NCBI GenBank assembly: GCA_009746045.1
Contig: RPFO01001996.1
Coordinates: 1 to 64,000 of the forward strand
Source of the DNA: Mesostigma viride
Taxonomy: Eukaryota; Streptophyta; Mesostigmatophyceae; Mesostigmatales; Mesostigmataceae
Direction of reading: 5' to 3'
Length of the DNA stretch: 64,000 bases
Shown here: piece after piece, positions 45,695 through 56,069 of the stretch
How the letters are laid out: each line of letters opens with the position of its first letter
Position numbering within the stretch: the first letter of the stretch is position 1
Notes under the pieces: model-generated
What the model saw: the letters and a program-made list of their open reading frames with translations, nothing else
What the model was told of the DNA's origin: nothing
Database searches by the model: none
Made by a program: the position numbers and the translations under genes

Positions 45695-47952
45695 GGTGCG
45701 CGCACCCCTTGCGGAAGTGGCCATGGCGACTGCTTTTAGACGAAACGTGACAAATCTGGCTCGCGGAAAGCAGAAAAAATGCTCGATTCTTGGAGAAAAT
45801 TAGTTACTGATTCTAATTTATGGTGGGATAGTTGCGATCTATAATGTCGCGGGCTCTTTTTCTTTACCATCGGCAGGGGGGTCCGGCCTGAATTTCTGTC
45901 GGGATGAATAAAGTATAATTGATGCCTGCAGGTGTGATTGTCGATTGTTGCCAGTTTTGATGGTCCTAATGGAAGCTAGTTTAATGATGTTTCTAAAGCC
46001 GTAAAAATTCCCGCTGCTATCTTTACCTTTCCCGTCATTTTGCGGTAAGATAACATTAGGCCTGCGCCATGCGCGCCCGACCTCTCCATGAAAGGGTGGC
46101 CTTTCTTGTGCGCCTGGGCACGAATAAATGCCCGTTATGGTACGTTCTTGTATTAAACGTCCTAAGATAGCGCTTTCCTGCTTTCTTACCTCGTTGAGCG
46201 TAAGCTTTTTGCCTTCTTTCCGGCCAGATGCAGCCATGAAGTTGCGGGTCCTGGCGCTGCATCGCTGGATTCCTGGATGTTTTTAAGCAAGTTCGTCTGT
46301 GACGTGGCTGGCTTGCTGCAGCGCGTGGCCCACAACCTGTCGGGAAGGTGTAATGCTTTTATTTCCATGCTTCTCTGAAATTTCTTTTGCTTTATAGACA
46401 GTTGTGTTCGAGGAAATTCACGCGGTCTTCCTAAGCAGCGGCATCATTTTCCCCAGACACTGACGAGCTGGCACCTGTCTCCTAAAGAGAGCGGCTCGTG
46501 CTTGTTAGAAAGGAGGCAGTGTGCATTTTGCGGGACACAATGCTTTGGTGGCACATGCGTCAGGTAGGCTGTTCCAATGGTCTCTTCACCTTTCCCACTG
46601 AGTAAATGTTAGCATTTGTCATGCTAACCAGAGCAGCTAGCCACAGGTTGGCTGGATAAAAAGTCAGCTTATTTTCTCTTTATATACTGCGTGTGTGGTC
46701 CTCCACGTGTCCGGCTTGTTGGGCATTTTGGAAGAGGGTTTATAATGTGTTGTTGGGTGGAACAACTTGGTTGTTGGCACAAAATCACACATTATTAGCC
46801 TGAGATAGGCATGACATATGCTGCTCAGGCGTGTCGTCCTACCAGCCTTGTTGTTAAGGGTAGACTCACAAGGCTGGCTGTGCCGATGGAGGGGTGGGGC
46901 GTGCTAGCCCCCCCCACACCCACGCATGCATGCTAGCCCACCCCCACACCCACGCATGCATGCTAGCCCCGGCCCCGGCCCCCCCACACCCACGCATGCA
47001 TGCTAGCCCCCCCCACACCCACGCATGCATGCTAGCCCACACTCACACCCACGCATGCATGCTAGCCCACCCCCACACCCACGCATGCATGCTAGCCCCC
47101 CCACACACCCACGCATGCATGCCAGCCCCCCCACACACCCACGCATGCATGACCGCCCCCCCCACACCCACGCATGCATGCTAGCCCACCCCCACACCCA
47201 CGCATGCATGCTAGCCCCCCCACACACCCACGCATGGATGCCAGCCCCCACACACACCCACGCATGCATGACAGCCCCCCCACACACCCACGCATGCATG
47301 CTAGCCCCCCACACACACCCACGCATGCATGCCAGCCCCCATACACACCCACGCATGCATGCCAGCCCCCCCCCACACTTACGCATGCATGCTAGCCCCC
47401 CACACACACCCACGCATGCATGCCAGCCCCCCCCCACACCCACGCATGCATGCCAGCCCCCCCCCACACTTACGCATGCATGCTAGCCCCCCACACACAC
47501 CCACGCATGCATGCCAGCCCCCCCACACACCCACGCATGCAGGCTAGCCCAACCCCACACCCACGCATGCATGCCAGCCCACCCCCACACCCACGCGTGC
47601 ATGCCAGCCCACCCCCACACCCACGCATGCATGCCAGCCCACCCCCACACCCACGCGTGCATGCCAGCCCACCCCTAGCTTGAGCGTGCTTGTAAAGTTT
47701 TTGCATGGTTTATTAAAATGAGTGGAATATGTATTTATTGCATTAAATGTTAATTTTATTGATCATGAATGAAAATGGTCAACATTGCCGAAGTGCCCCT
47801 AAATTGCTCAATATTGTGTGCTCAAGAATTCAATGAGGATTGTCATCATGGAAACCCGCACAAATTCACGATTCCGGGCATGCATGTGAAAGTATCAAGA
47901 ACAATTTTCAATTAAGAATGGTATCTCATTGTTCCATGAATCAATATGACTC
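45695..47952. repeat. Inverted-repeat arm, copy 2 left arm
   Basis: Nearly identical to 3158-5418 by eye, including the TATATAAAG motif (46678-46686, minus) and the minisatellite. Its inverted partner is not in the window and should lie to the right of 64000 if block 2 has the structure of block 1. Confidence 0.92.
46905..47675. repeat. GCATGC minisatellite, block 2
   Basis: Same unit order as 4371-5141, with a few changed C-run lengths and the unit near 47595 reading CACGCGTGC instead of CACACGTGC. Confidence 0.94.
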
Positions 47953-48118
47953 CATGTACGTAGACAAGCCATGATGACCCCATGGGAGCCTAAATCCTCA
48001 TCATTAAATACATAAATGCCACCCATGTACGTAGACGGGCCATGATGACACCAATGGAGCCTGAATCCTCATCATTAATTACATAAATGCCAACCATGTA
48101 CATACACGGGCAATGATG
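47953..48118 (-). repeat. Satellite, reverse-oriented start of block 2
   Basis: Just over two reverse monomers, matching 5419-5580, before the 1.77-kb insertion at 48119. Confidence 0.9.
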
Positions 48119-49887
48119 TCCATCTTCCCAGTAAAAGTCCTAAATTTAGGACCAAGTGGAATTAAAAAATATATATGCAAACATTAAAATTTGACCCTGG
48201 CATTCGTGCCCATGACAGATAACACACTTTTTTAGTTTCTATCAAAAACCTGGGGTCAAATAATTACATTTAGTGCATGAATGGGCCCTGCCACCTGCCA
48301 GACCTCAAAGCGCGAATTTGGCCAAAATGTGGGTTTTAGGACCATTAGGACCAATTATTGTCAACGCATGACCATGCTATCCACACGGTCCCTTGAGCAT
48401 CTTACAAGCGCTAGGGGACCCTACGAGGCCTTGGGATGGCGGGGCAGCGTATAACAAGGCCATACCCTGCTGTGGCTGCCTCTCTATATACGCGTGATTA
48501 ACGGTGTCACAGATGGTGCAGGTAATGCAATATAGGGTTGCATGGTTGCTGAGGTTGCCCGGCTTGAACATGGCCCACCCCTTGCGGTAAACTTTCTCTA
48601 AGCATATGCCAAACCTTCTTTGACATCACGGACATGCTGGCCACCACCCAGCGATGAAAAAACATTGCATTTGCATTGCAACTAACACATGAATGCAGCC
48701 AAATCAAGTTACAAAACAACGTTGAGCTAACATGCAACGCTTTGTGAGCGAATTCAGGGTGCATGTAACACGTAAACCATACTGTATATACTGTCTGAGA
48801 ACACCCTGAACGACTGCAGGCCATAGGACCATGGTTTATAACTAACACATGAGTAAAACTGCTCTTACGCATGTGTGTTTTAGCTGCAGCGGACGACGAA
48901 GATAGAGACGTAAAAAATTGTATGACGTAAACCAACTATGTGTGACAGTTATGTGCACAGAGAGCGTCCCCTCTTTTTAGGCATAGCTGGCTGACTCAAA
49001 ACACCAGGACAGCGTTGCCAGTTACACTCATGATCTAGGACAACCCGGCACGTACCTGCTACTTACGTCGCCTCATTCCAGATGGTTGCAAAAAAGTCGC
49101 TGAAATCCGCAGCGAGGTCAGCTTTCCGAGAGCTGAGCGCACCAAAGCTGGCCAACCGGTTCGACAATGATATAAACCACGCTTGTGCTGCGTTCTAGGT
49201 CCAAGAAATACCGAAAGTGAAGACCTATAAGGTGCGCTCGCTGCCCAGCCTGAACGTCCCTAAAACATGGTCGACAATGGAAATCGGGCAAGAATATCAC
49301 GGCCCAGGCGCTCCCATGTCAAATACTCCGTTTCTAAACTCCAGACTATAATAAAAATCGTCCACAAAAATTTCCTGGCTTGATTCGCACCACCATTGCT
49401 AATACACTAACATGTTTGTGCCAAAATCGACCCTCCGCGAGCAGGCGATCTGCGACCCATTTGTGTTGTGCCGCTGTGATACAGCGCTACACATAAAAAC
49501 TTGCGCAGAAAATATTCACAGCCTTTAAGCATAACTAACAACCTTTCGTTTTTGCTACTGGGCGCCCGAAATGATAAACGCACGTGAAAACGCCGGCCAC
49601 GATTGTCAGGTCGCCATATCCACCTCACTTCATTCCCGCACCCACTTTTTCGCTCCAAAATCGGTTATATTTTTGGTCGAGGTACCTACTTTCCCGCCAT
49701 TATACCCGGTACCCGGGTACGGAATCCGGGTACCATGTGCCGGTACCACGGGTCGGGTACATCATGCCGGGTACGGTCCACATGGGGTACGGTCCATATA
49801 GTGACCCCCCCCCCCGGTACCTCGGTTATAGTGACCACTAGGACGATTTAGGACAAAGTCCTAAATTTAGGACCGTGGGATGATTAA
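48119..49887. mobile_element. 1769-bp non-autonomous DNA element with 8-bp target duplication
   Basis: CAATGATG flanks both sides (48111-48118 and 49888-49895), and the satellite reads through normally when the insert is removed. The ends are imperfect inverted repeats: TCCATCTTCCCA plus the palindrome GTCCTAAATTTAGGAC at the left, the same palindrome and TGGGATGATTAA at the right. Further TTAGGACC copies lie inside (about 48340, 49830). A GGTACC/CCGGGTAC-rich cluster occupies 49690-49830. No transposase: the longest frame (48507-48935 -, 142 codons) has no domain. An 8-bp duplication fits hAT-like and some other superfamilies, but the ends are not diagnostic. Confidence 0.75.
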
Positions 49888-52047
49888 CAATGATGACACC
49901 ATGAAAGCCTGAATCCTCATCATTAAATACATAAATGCCAACCATGTACGTAGGCCAGCCATGATGACACTATGGGAGCCTGAATCCTCATCATTAATTT
50001 CATACATGCCAACAACACGTAGACGGGCCATAATGACACCACGGGAGCCTGAATCCTCATCATTTATTTTATGAGACATCCATGTACGTAGGCCAGCCAT
50101 GATGACACCATGGGAGCCTGAATCCTCCACATTTTTTTTCTGAGACATCCATGTACGTAGGCCAGCCATGATGACACCATGGGAGCCTGAATCCTCATCA
50201 TTAAATACATACATGCCATCCATGTACGTAGACAGGCCATGATGACACCATGGGAGCCTGAATCCTCATCATTAATTACATAAATGCCAACCATGTACGT
50301 AGACGGGCCATGATGACACCATGGGAGCCTGAATCCTCATCATTTTTTTTATGAGACATCCATGTACGTAGGCCAGCCATGATGACACCATGGGAGCCTG
50401 AATCCTCGTCATTTTTTTTTCTTTGACATCCATATACGTAGACGGGCCATGATGACACCATGGGAGCCTGAATCCTCATCATTAATTACATACATGCCAA
50501 CAATGTAGGTAGACAAGCCATGATGACACCATGGGAGCCTGAATCCTCATCATTTTTTTTAATGAGACATCCATGTACATACGTAGGCCAGCCATGATGA
50601 CACCATGGGAGCCTGAATCCTCATCATTTTTTTTTCTTTGACATCCATGTACGTAGGCCAGCCATGATGACACCATGGGAGCCTGAATCCTCCTCATTAA
50701 TTACATAAATGCCAACCAGGTACGTAGACAAGCCATGATGACCCCATGGGAGCCTGAATCCTCATCATTAATTACATAAATGCCATCCATGTACGTAGAC
50801 GGGCCATGATGACACCATGGGAGCCTGAATCCTCATCATTAATTACATAAATGCCATTCATGTACGTAGACGGGCAATGATGACACCATGGGAGCCTGAA
50901 TCCTCATCATTAAAAAAGTACATGCCATCCATGTACGTAGGCCAGCCATGATGACACCATGGGAGCCTAAATCCTCCTCATGAATTACATAAATGCCAAC
51001 CATGTACGTAGGCCAGCCATGGAGACACCATGGGAGCCTGAATCCTCCTCATTAATTACATAAATGCCAACCATGTACGTAGACAAGCCATGATGACACC
51101 ATGGGAGCCTGAATCCTCATCATTAATTACATAAATGCCATCCATGTACGTACACAGGCGATGATGACACCATGGGAGCCTGAATCCTCATCATTTTTTT
51201 TTCTTTGACATCCATGTACGTAGACGGGCCATGATGACACCATGGGAGCCTGAATCCTCATCATTAATTACATACATGCCATCCATGTACGTACACGGGC
51301 CATGATGACACCATGGGAGCCTGAATCCTCATCATTTACTATTCCTTGACATCCATATACGTAGGCCAGCCATGGAGACACCATGGGAGCCTGAATCCTC
51401 CTCGTTAATTACATAAATGCCAACCATGTACGTAGACAAGCCATGATGACACCATGGGAGCCTGAATCCTCATCATTTACTATTCCTTGACATCCATGTA
51501 CGTAGACGGGCCATGATGACACCATGGGAGCCTGAATCCTCATCATTAATTACATAAATGCCAACCATGTACGTAGGCCAGCCATGATGACACCATGGGA
51601 GCCTGAATCCTCATCATTAATTACATAAATGCCAACCATGTACGTAGACGGGCCATGATGACACCATGGGAGCCTGAATCCTCATCATTTTTTTTTCTTT
51701 GCCATCCATGTACGTAGACGGGCCATGATGACACCATGGGAGCCTGAATCCTCATCATTAATTACATACATGCCATCCATGTACGTAGACGGGCCATGAT
51801 GACACCATGGGAGCCTGAATCCTCATCATTTACTATTCCTTGACATCCATGTACGTAGGCCAGCCATGGAGACACCATGGGAGCCTGAATCCTCCTCGTT
51901 AATTACATAAATGCCAACCATGTACGTAGACAAGCCATGATGACACCATGGGAGCCTGAATCCTCATCATTTACTATTCCTTGACATCCATGTACGTAGA
52001 CGGGCCATGATGACACCATGGGAGCCTGAATCCTCATCATTAATTAC
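49888..52047 (-). repeat. 70-71 bp satellite, reverse-oriented part, block 2
   Basis: About 30 reverse monomers. The first 590 bp follow the order of 5600-6170 in copy 1. The stretch to 52047 contains additional monomers not in copy 1 and rejoins at the same last monomers before the inversion point. Confidence 0.95.
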
Positions 52048-53304
52048 ATGGATGGCATTTATGTATTTAATGATGAGGATTCAGGCTCCCATGGTGTCTC
52101 CATGGCTGGCCTACGTACATACATGAATGGCATTTATGTAATTAATGATGAGGATTCAGGCTCCCATTGTGTCATCATGGCCCGTCTACGTACATGGATG
52201 GCATTTATGTAATTAATGATGAGGATTCAGGCTCCCATGGGGTCATCATGGCTTGTCTACGTACATGGTTGGCATTTATGTAATTAATGAGGAGGATTCA
52301 GGCTCCCATGGTGTCTCCATGGCTGGCCTACGTACATGGATGTCAAGGAATAGTAAATGATGAGGATTCAGGCTCCCATGGTGTCATCATGGCCTGTCTA
52401 CGTACATGGATGGCATGTATGTAATTAATGAGGAGGGATTTAGGCTCCCATGGTGTCATCAATGCCCGTCTACGTACATGGTTGGCATATATGTAATTAA
52501 TGATGAGGATTCAGGCTCCAATGGTGTCATCATGGCCCGTCTACGTACATGGATGTCAAGGAATAGTAAATGATGAGGATTCAGGCTCCCATGGTGTCAT
52601 CATGGCTTGTCTACGTACATGGTTGGCATTTATGTAATTAACGAGGAGGATTCAGGCTCCCATGGTGTCTCCATGGCTGGCCTACGTACATGGATGTCAA
52701 GGAATAGTAAATGATGAGGATTCAGGCTCCCATGGTGTCATCATGGCCCGTGTACGTACATGGATGGCATGTATGTAATTAATGATGAGGATTCAGGCTC
52801 CCATGGTGTCATCATGGCCCGTCTACGTACATGGATGTCAAAGAAAAAAAAATGATGAGGATTCAGGCTCCCATGGTGTCATCATGGCTGGCCTACGTAC
52901 ATGGATGTTTCATAAAAAAAATGATGAGGATTCAGGCTCCCATGGTGTCATCATGGCCCGTCTACGTACATGGTTGGCATTTATGTAATTAATGAAGAGG
53001 ATTCAGGCTCCCATGGTGTCATCATGGCCCGTCTACGTACATGGATGTCAAGGAATAGTAAATGATGAGGATTCAGGCTCCCATGGGGTCATCATGGCTT
53101 GTCTACGTACATGGTTGGCATTTATGTAATTAACGAGGAGGATTCAGGCTCCATTGGTGTCATCATGGCTGGCCTACGTACATGGATGTCAAGGAATAGT
53201 AAATGATGAGGATTCAGGCTCCCATGGTGTCATCATGGCTTGTCTACGTACATGGTTGGCATTTATGTAATTAATGAGGAGGATTCAGGCTCCCATGGTG
53301 TCTC
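52048..53304 (+). repeat. 70-71 bp satellite, forward part before retrotransposon
   Basis: Forward monomers start at the same junction sequence as at 6461 (TTACATGGATGGCATTTATG). The order of linker types then follows a mixture of the 7.2-7.9 kb region of copy 1 and the 61.2-62.3 kb region of block 2. Confidence 0.95.
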
Positions 53305-54048
53305 TGTCAAATATCTAGCGATGTTTCTCTACTTTTGTCACGCATTATGTTATCACGCATTATATGCGGGGAAAATTGACGCCGTCAGCTAGGTGTTTAT
53401 TTACACGACTTGTTGTTGGGTTTGCATCCCTATTAATTGCACCCACAGGTCGTTGACTAGTTTAATATCATATACAATGTTTGAGTGTACTAAAATCCGA
53501 ATGATGTTGCTCGGAATACAGCAAGCGTTACCTGTCAGCACCGTTACAGGTGCCGTAATTTACATCGGCTCTCTCCGGATCAGATCAGGTCCGCAGTTTG
53601 TGGTGCCGCCCTGGAGGCGATAGGACTTTGAGCCTATCAGACCACACACACAATGTACCATGATGTGGACAATAGATTACAGGCTGCAAAGTCGTTATTA
53701 TCTAGTGTTCTTTCCGTGGTTGTAGAGACGCTAAGCTGCAGTGCCGTCAGATGTAAATCAACGGTGCATAATGCATTAGCCGCCACTACTTTGTGTGCCT
53801 AGAGTCGTTTGCTTGCCCAGCCGTGTGTGGCCCCGACCCAGTGTTGGTCGTGTGACCCTGCCCAGTGTTGGCATTGTCATTTGCCCTGGCCCAGTGTTGG
53901 CTATGGTAGACTGCGCCCAGTGTTGGCCGCACCGTGTTTTCCACTCTCAGTAAACGTATTTTAATACAAGAAGTCTTTTCCATACACTTGTGCAATATCT
54001 GGGTCATAACAGGCAAAAGATCTTTCCTCCGAGCCCCGGTTTCTGACA
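53305..54048 (+). repeat. 5' LTR (744 bp)
   Basis: Starts TGTCAAATATC and ends GGTTTCTGACA, giving 5-bp inverted tips. Four copies of CCCAGTGTTGG at 53837, 53861, 53890 and 53916 (spacing 24-29 bp) may be regulatory sites in U3 or R. CACGCATTATATGCGGGG near 53351 is a possible core promoter or palindromic element. The 76-codon frame at 53393-53623 occurs in both LTRs and is not considered a gene. Confidence 0.93.
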
Positions 54049-54060
54049 TGGTATCGAGTA
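54049..54060 (+). other. Primer-binding site (initiator tRNA-Met type)
   Basis: TGGTATCGAGTA starts directly after the 5' LTR. Its first seven bases match the TGGTATC complement of the 3' end of initiator tRNA-Met plus CCA, the usual primer of Copia-type elements. The following bases diverge from the common plant version. Confidence 0.7.
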
Positions 54061-54067
54061 GCGAGTG

Positions 54068-54466
54068 ATGCCTATGAACCCATATTTTCCAATTCCCAAC
54101 GACCGCAACCTGAGATCTGGAATTGAGCTTTTTCAATTTCCCGAAGAATCTTGCCCAGACTACCTCGCAAGAGCAAATCTGCTTTTTGCCCAAGTTGAAG
54201 ACATCTTCCCGGGCGTGTTTCCTGAATCTGCCTACTGCCGCTGGCTCCTGCGTGGCATTCGACAAGAATTTTTCAACTGTGTGTGTTTCAGCGAACTTCC
54301 AGACTTTTCAATCAGAAATCTACAGGATCTGCTCGACAACAACGCAGTATCTCTGGAGAGATTAAATCACACTTTACTTCACATTACAAATCTCCAACGC
54401 AATCAAGAACATGTCGGGAGGTGCGCCAGCTGTGGCACGAGAAGTCAAGGAGAGCAGCGTTCTTAG
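54068..54466 (+). CDS. ORF1 of LTR element, about 132 aa, unidentified
   Basis: The frame starts 19 bases after the LTR (ATG 54068) and overlaps the gag start by 56 bases in a different frame. It contains ELFQFPEESCPDYLARANLL and a helical region, and ends in a short Cys-containing tail. It might be the capsid N-terminal part, a separate small protein, or an upstream frame without function. Ribosomal frameshifting or re-initiation would be needed to reach the gag frame. Uncertain. Confidence 0.4.
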   Translation: MPMNPYFPIPNDRNLRSGIELFQFPEESCPDYLARANLLFAQVEDIFPGVFPESAYCRWLLRGIRQEFFNCVCFSELPDFSIRNLQDLLDNNAVSLERLNHTLLHITNLQRNQEHVGRCASCGTRSQGEQRS

Positions 54467-55295
54467 TGCTCTCAAGAATCTCAACTTTGATGGGAGCGAC
54501 CCCAAGAAATTCACCGGATTCCGAATCAAGGCGGAAGGGCAATTCGACGCCCTCGGATATTCAGATGTACTAGCTGGAAAGGATCCGATCGTGGTAAAGC
54601 AGCAAAAAATTGGTTACGCTGCCCTGATTGCTGGCCTCGACGGCAACGCGCTACTGCATGCCGCTACGGCCCCCAACAAGTATATGCACGAGGCGTGGAC
54701 CGTCCTGGTTGACGTCTATGGACGTGACGAAACGACATCCACCCATCAGGCCGCGACACTTGAGGAACTGCTGTCAGCTGAGCAGATTCCCATGGATTCT
54801 GTTCCTGCAAATGTCAATCTCACCGAACGATTGTACCTGCAATATAATAAATTAAGCAACAATAAACTCCATGATTCCATCCTGGTGACATCACACCGCC
54901 GCAGACTTCCTGCCCAGTATGGCCCCGTCCTGGCGGCGTACAACCTTCCCCCCGACTTGACGTGGAAAGACTACAAGACCGCCGTCCTGAAAGTGGACGA
55001 CCATCTGCGTGTGCACCGCGCGGCCCAAGCTGGCAGCTCAGATTCCAGTGCACCAGTGTATCATACTGCTGCCTGCCCCCACTGTGCGGGTACTATCGAC
55101 GAATCAGTCTTCCTCACCAAGGGTGGGAAAGTGCTGACCTGCAAGCACTGCCACCGTACCGGTCACACTGAGGATCGCTGCTGGTCCAAGAAGGCGGAGA
55201 ACAAGTCCAAGAAACCTGAGGCGCACTTCACCATGGACGGCGAGCCACTGGCTGACGACGTGGCAGATGTTCCTGCTGGTTTTTTCATTGAGTAG
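54411..55295 (+). CDS. Gag-like protein with zinc knuckle, 294 aa
   Basis: From ATG 54411 to the TAG before 55296. The N-terminal two-thirds (LNFDGSDPKKFTGFRIKAEG, then EAWTVLVDVYG and LYLQYNKLSNNKL) resembles the Copia-type gag polypeptide, which forms the particle around the RNA. Residues 244-257 (CKHCHRTGHTEDRC) are a perfect C-x2-C-x4-H-x4-C knuckle for RNA binding, preceded by CPHC near residue 222. The frame closes with a stop just before the 3' LTR, with no pol domain. The protein is intact, as expected for a recently active gag-only element. Its partner would be a full-length Copia-type relative elsewhere in the genome. Confidence 0.85.
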   Translation: MSGGAPAVAREVKESSVLSALKNLNFDGSDPKKFTGFRIKAEGQFDALGYSDVLAGKDPIVVKQQKIGYAALIAGLDGNALLHAATAPNKYMHEAWTVLVDVYGRDETTSTHQAATLEELLSAEQIPMDSVPANVNLTERLYLQYNKLSNNKLHDSILVTSHRRRLPAQYGPVLAAYNLPPDLTWKDYKTAVLKVDDHLRVHRAAQAGSSDSSAPVYHTAACPHCAGTIDESVFLTKGGKVLTCKHCHRTGHTEDRCWSKKAENKSKKPEAHFTMDGEPLADDVADVPAGFFIE

Positions 55296-55325
55296 CCGGA
55301 ATACGTGACATGCAGTACGGGGGTG

Positions 55326-56069
55326 TGTCAAATATCTAGCGATGTTTCTCTACTTTTGTCACGCATTATGTTATCACGCATTATATGCGGGGAAAATTGA
55401 CGCCGTCAGCTAGGTGTTTATTTACACGACTTGTTGTTGGGTTTGCATCCCTATTAATTGCACCCACAGGTCGTTGACTAGTTTAATATCATATACAATG
55501 TTTGAGTGTACTAAAATCCGAATGATGTTGCTCGGAATACAGCAAGCGTTACCTGTCAGCACCGTTACAGGTGCCGTAATTTACATCGGCTCTCTCCGGA
55601 TCAGATCAGGTCCGCAGTTTGTGGTGCCGCCCTGGAGGCGATAGGACTTTGAGCCTATCAGACCACACACACAATGTACCATGATGTGGACAATAGATTA
55701 CAGGCTGCAAAGTCGTTATTATCTAGTGTTCTTTCCGTGGTTGTAGAGACGCTAAGCTGCAGTGCCGTCAGATGTAAATCAACGGTGCATAATGCATTAG
55801 CCGCCACTACTTTGTGTGCCTAGAGTCGTTTGCTTGCCCAGCCGTGTGTGGCCCCGACCCAGTGTTGGTCGTGTGACCCTGCCCAGTGTTGGCATTGTCA
55901 TTTGCCCTGGCCCAGTGTTGGCTATGGTAGACTGCGCCCAGTGTTGGCCGCACCGTGTTTTCCACTCTCAGTAAACGTATTTTAATACAAGAAGTCTTTT
56001 CCATACACTTGTGCAATATCTGGGTCATAACAGGCAAAAGATCTTTCCTCCGAGCCCCGGTTTCTGACA
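55326..56069 (+). repeat. 3' LTR (744 bp)
   Basis: Same length and apparently same sequence as the 5' LTR. It is preceded by AGTACGGGGGTG, a short and weak polypurine-like tract. It ends at 56069, next to the second GTCTC duplication. Confidence 0.93.

Larger units (their letters stand above)
53305..56069 (+). mobile_element. Complete gag-only LTR retrotransposon, 2765 bp
   Basis: LTRs of 744 bp at each end (TGTCA to TGACA), a primer-binding site, a gag region, and a 5-bp target duplication GTCTC (53300-53304 and 56070-56074). There is no protease, integrase or reverse transcriptase between the LTRs, so it would depend on another element for replication. This matches the TR-GAG class of non-autonomous elements. 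The gag has Copia-type features. The LTRs look identical on reading, so insertion was recent. Confidence 0.93.

Noticed and set aside
48507-48935. 142-codon minus frame inside the 1.77-kb element as a transposase
   Set aside because: There are no conserved catalytic residues or domains, and the composition looks like non-coding DNA.
53393-53623. 76-codon frame in both LTRs
   Set aside because: It is the same in both LTRs because LTRs are copies of each other. Its position in the regulatory part and its short length argue against a gene.
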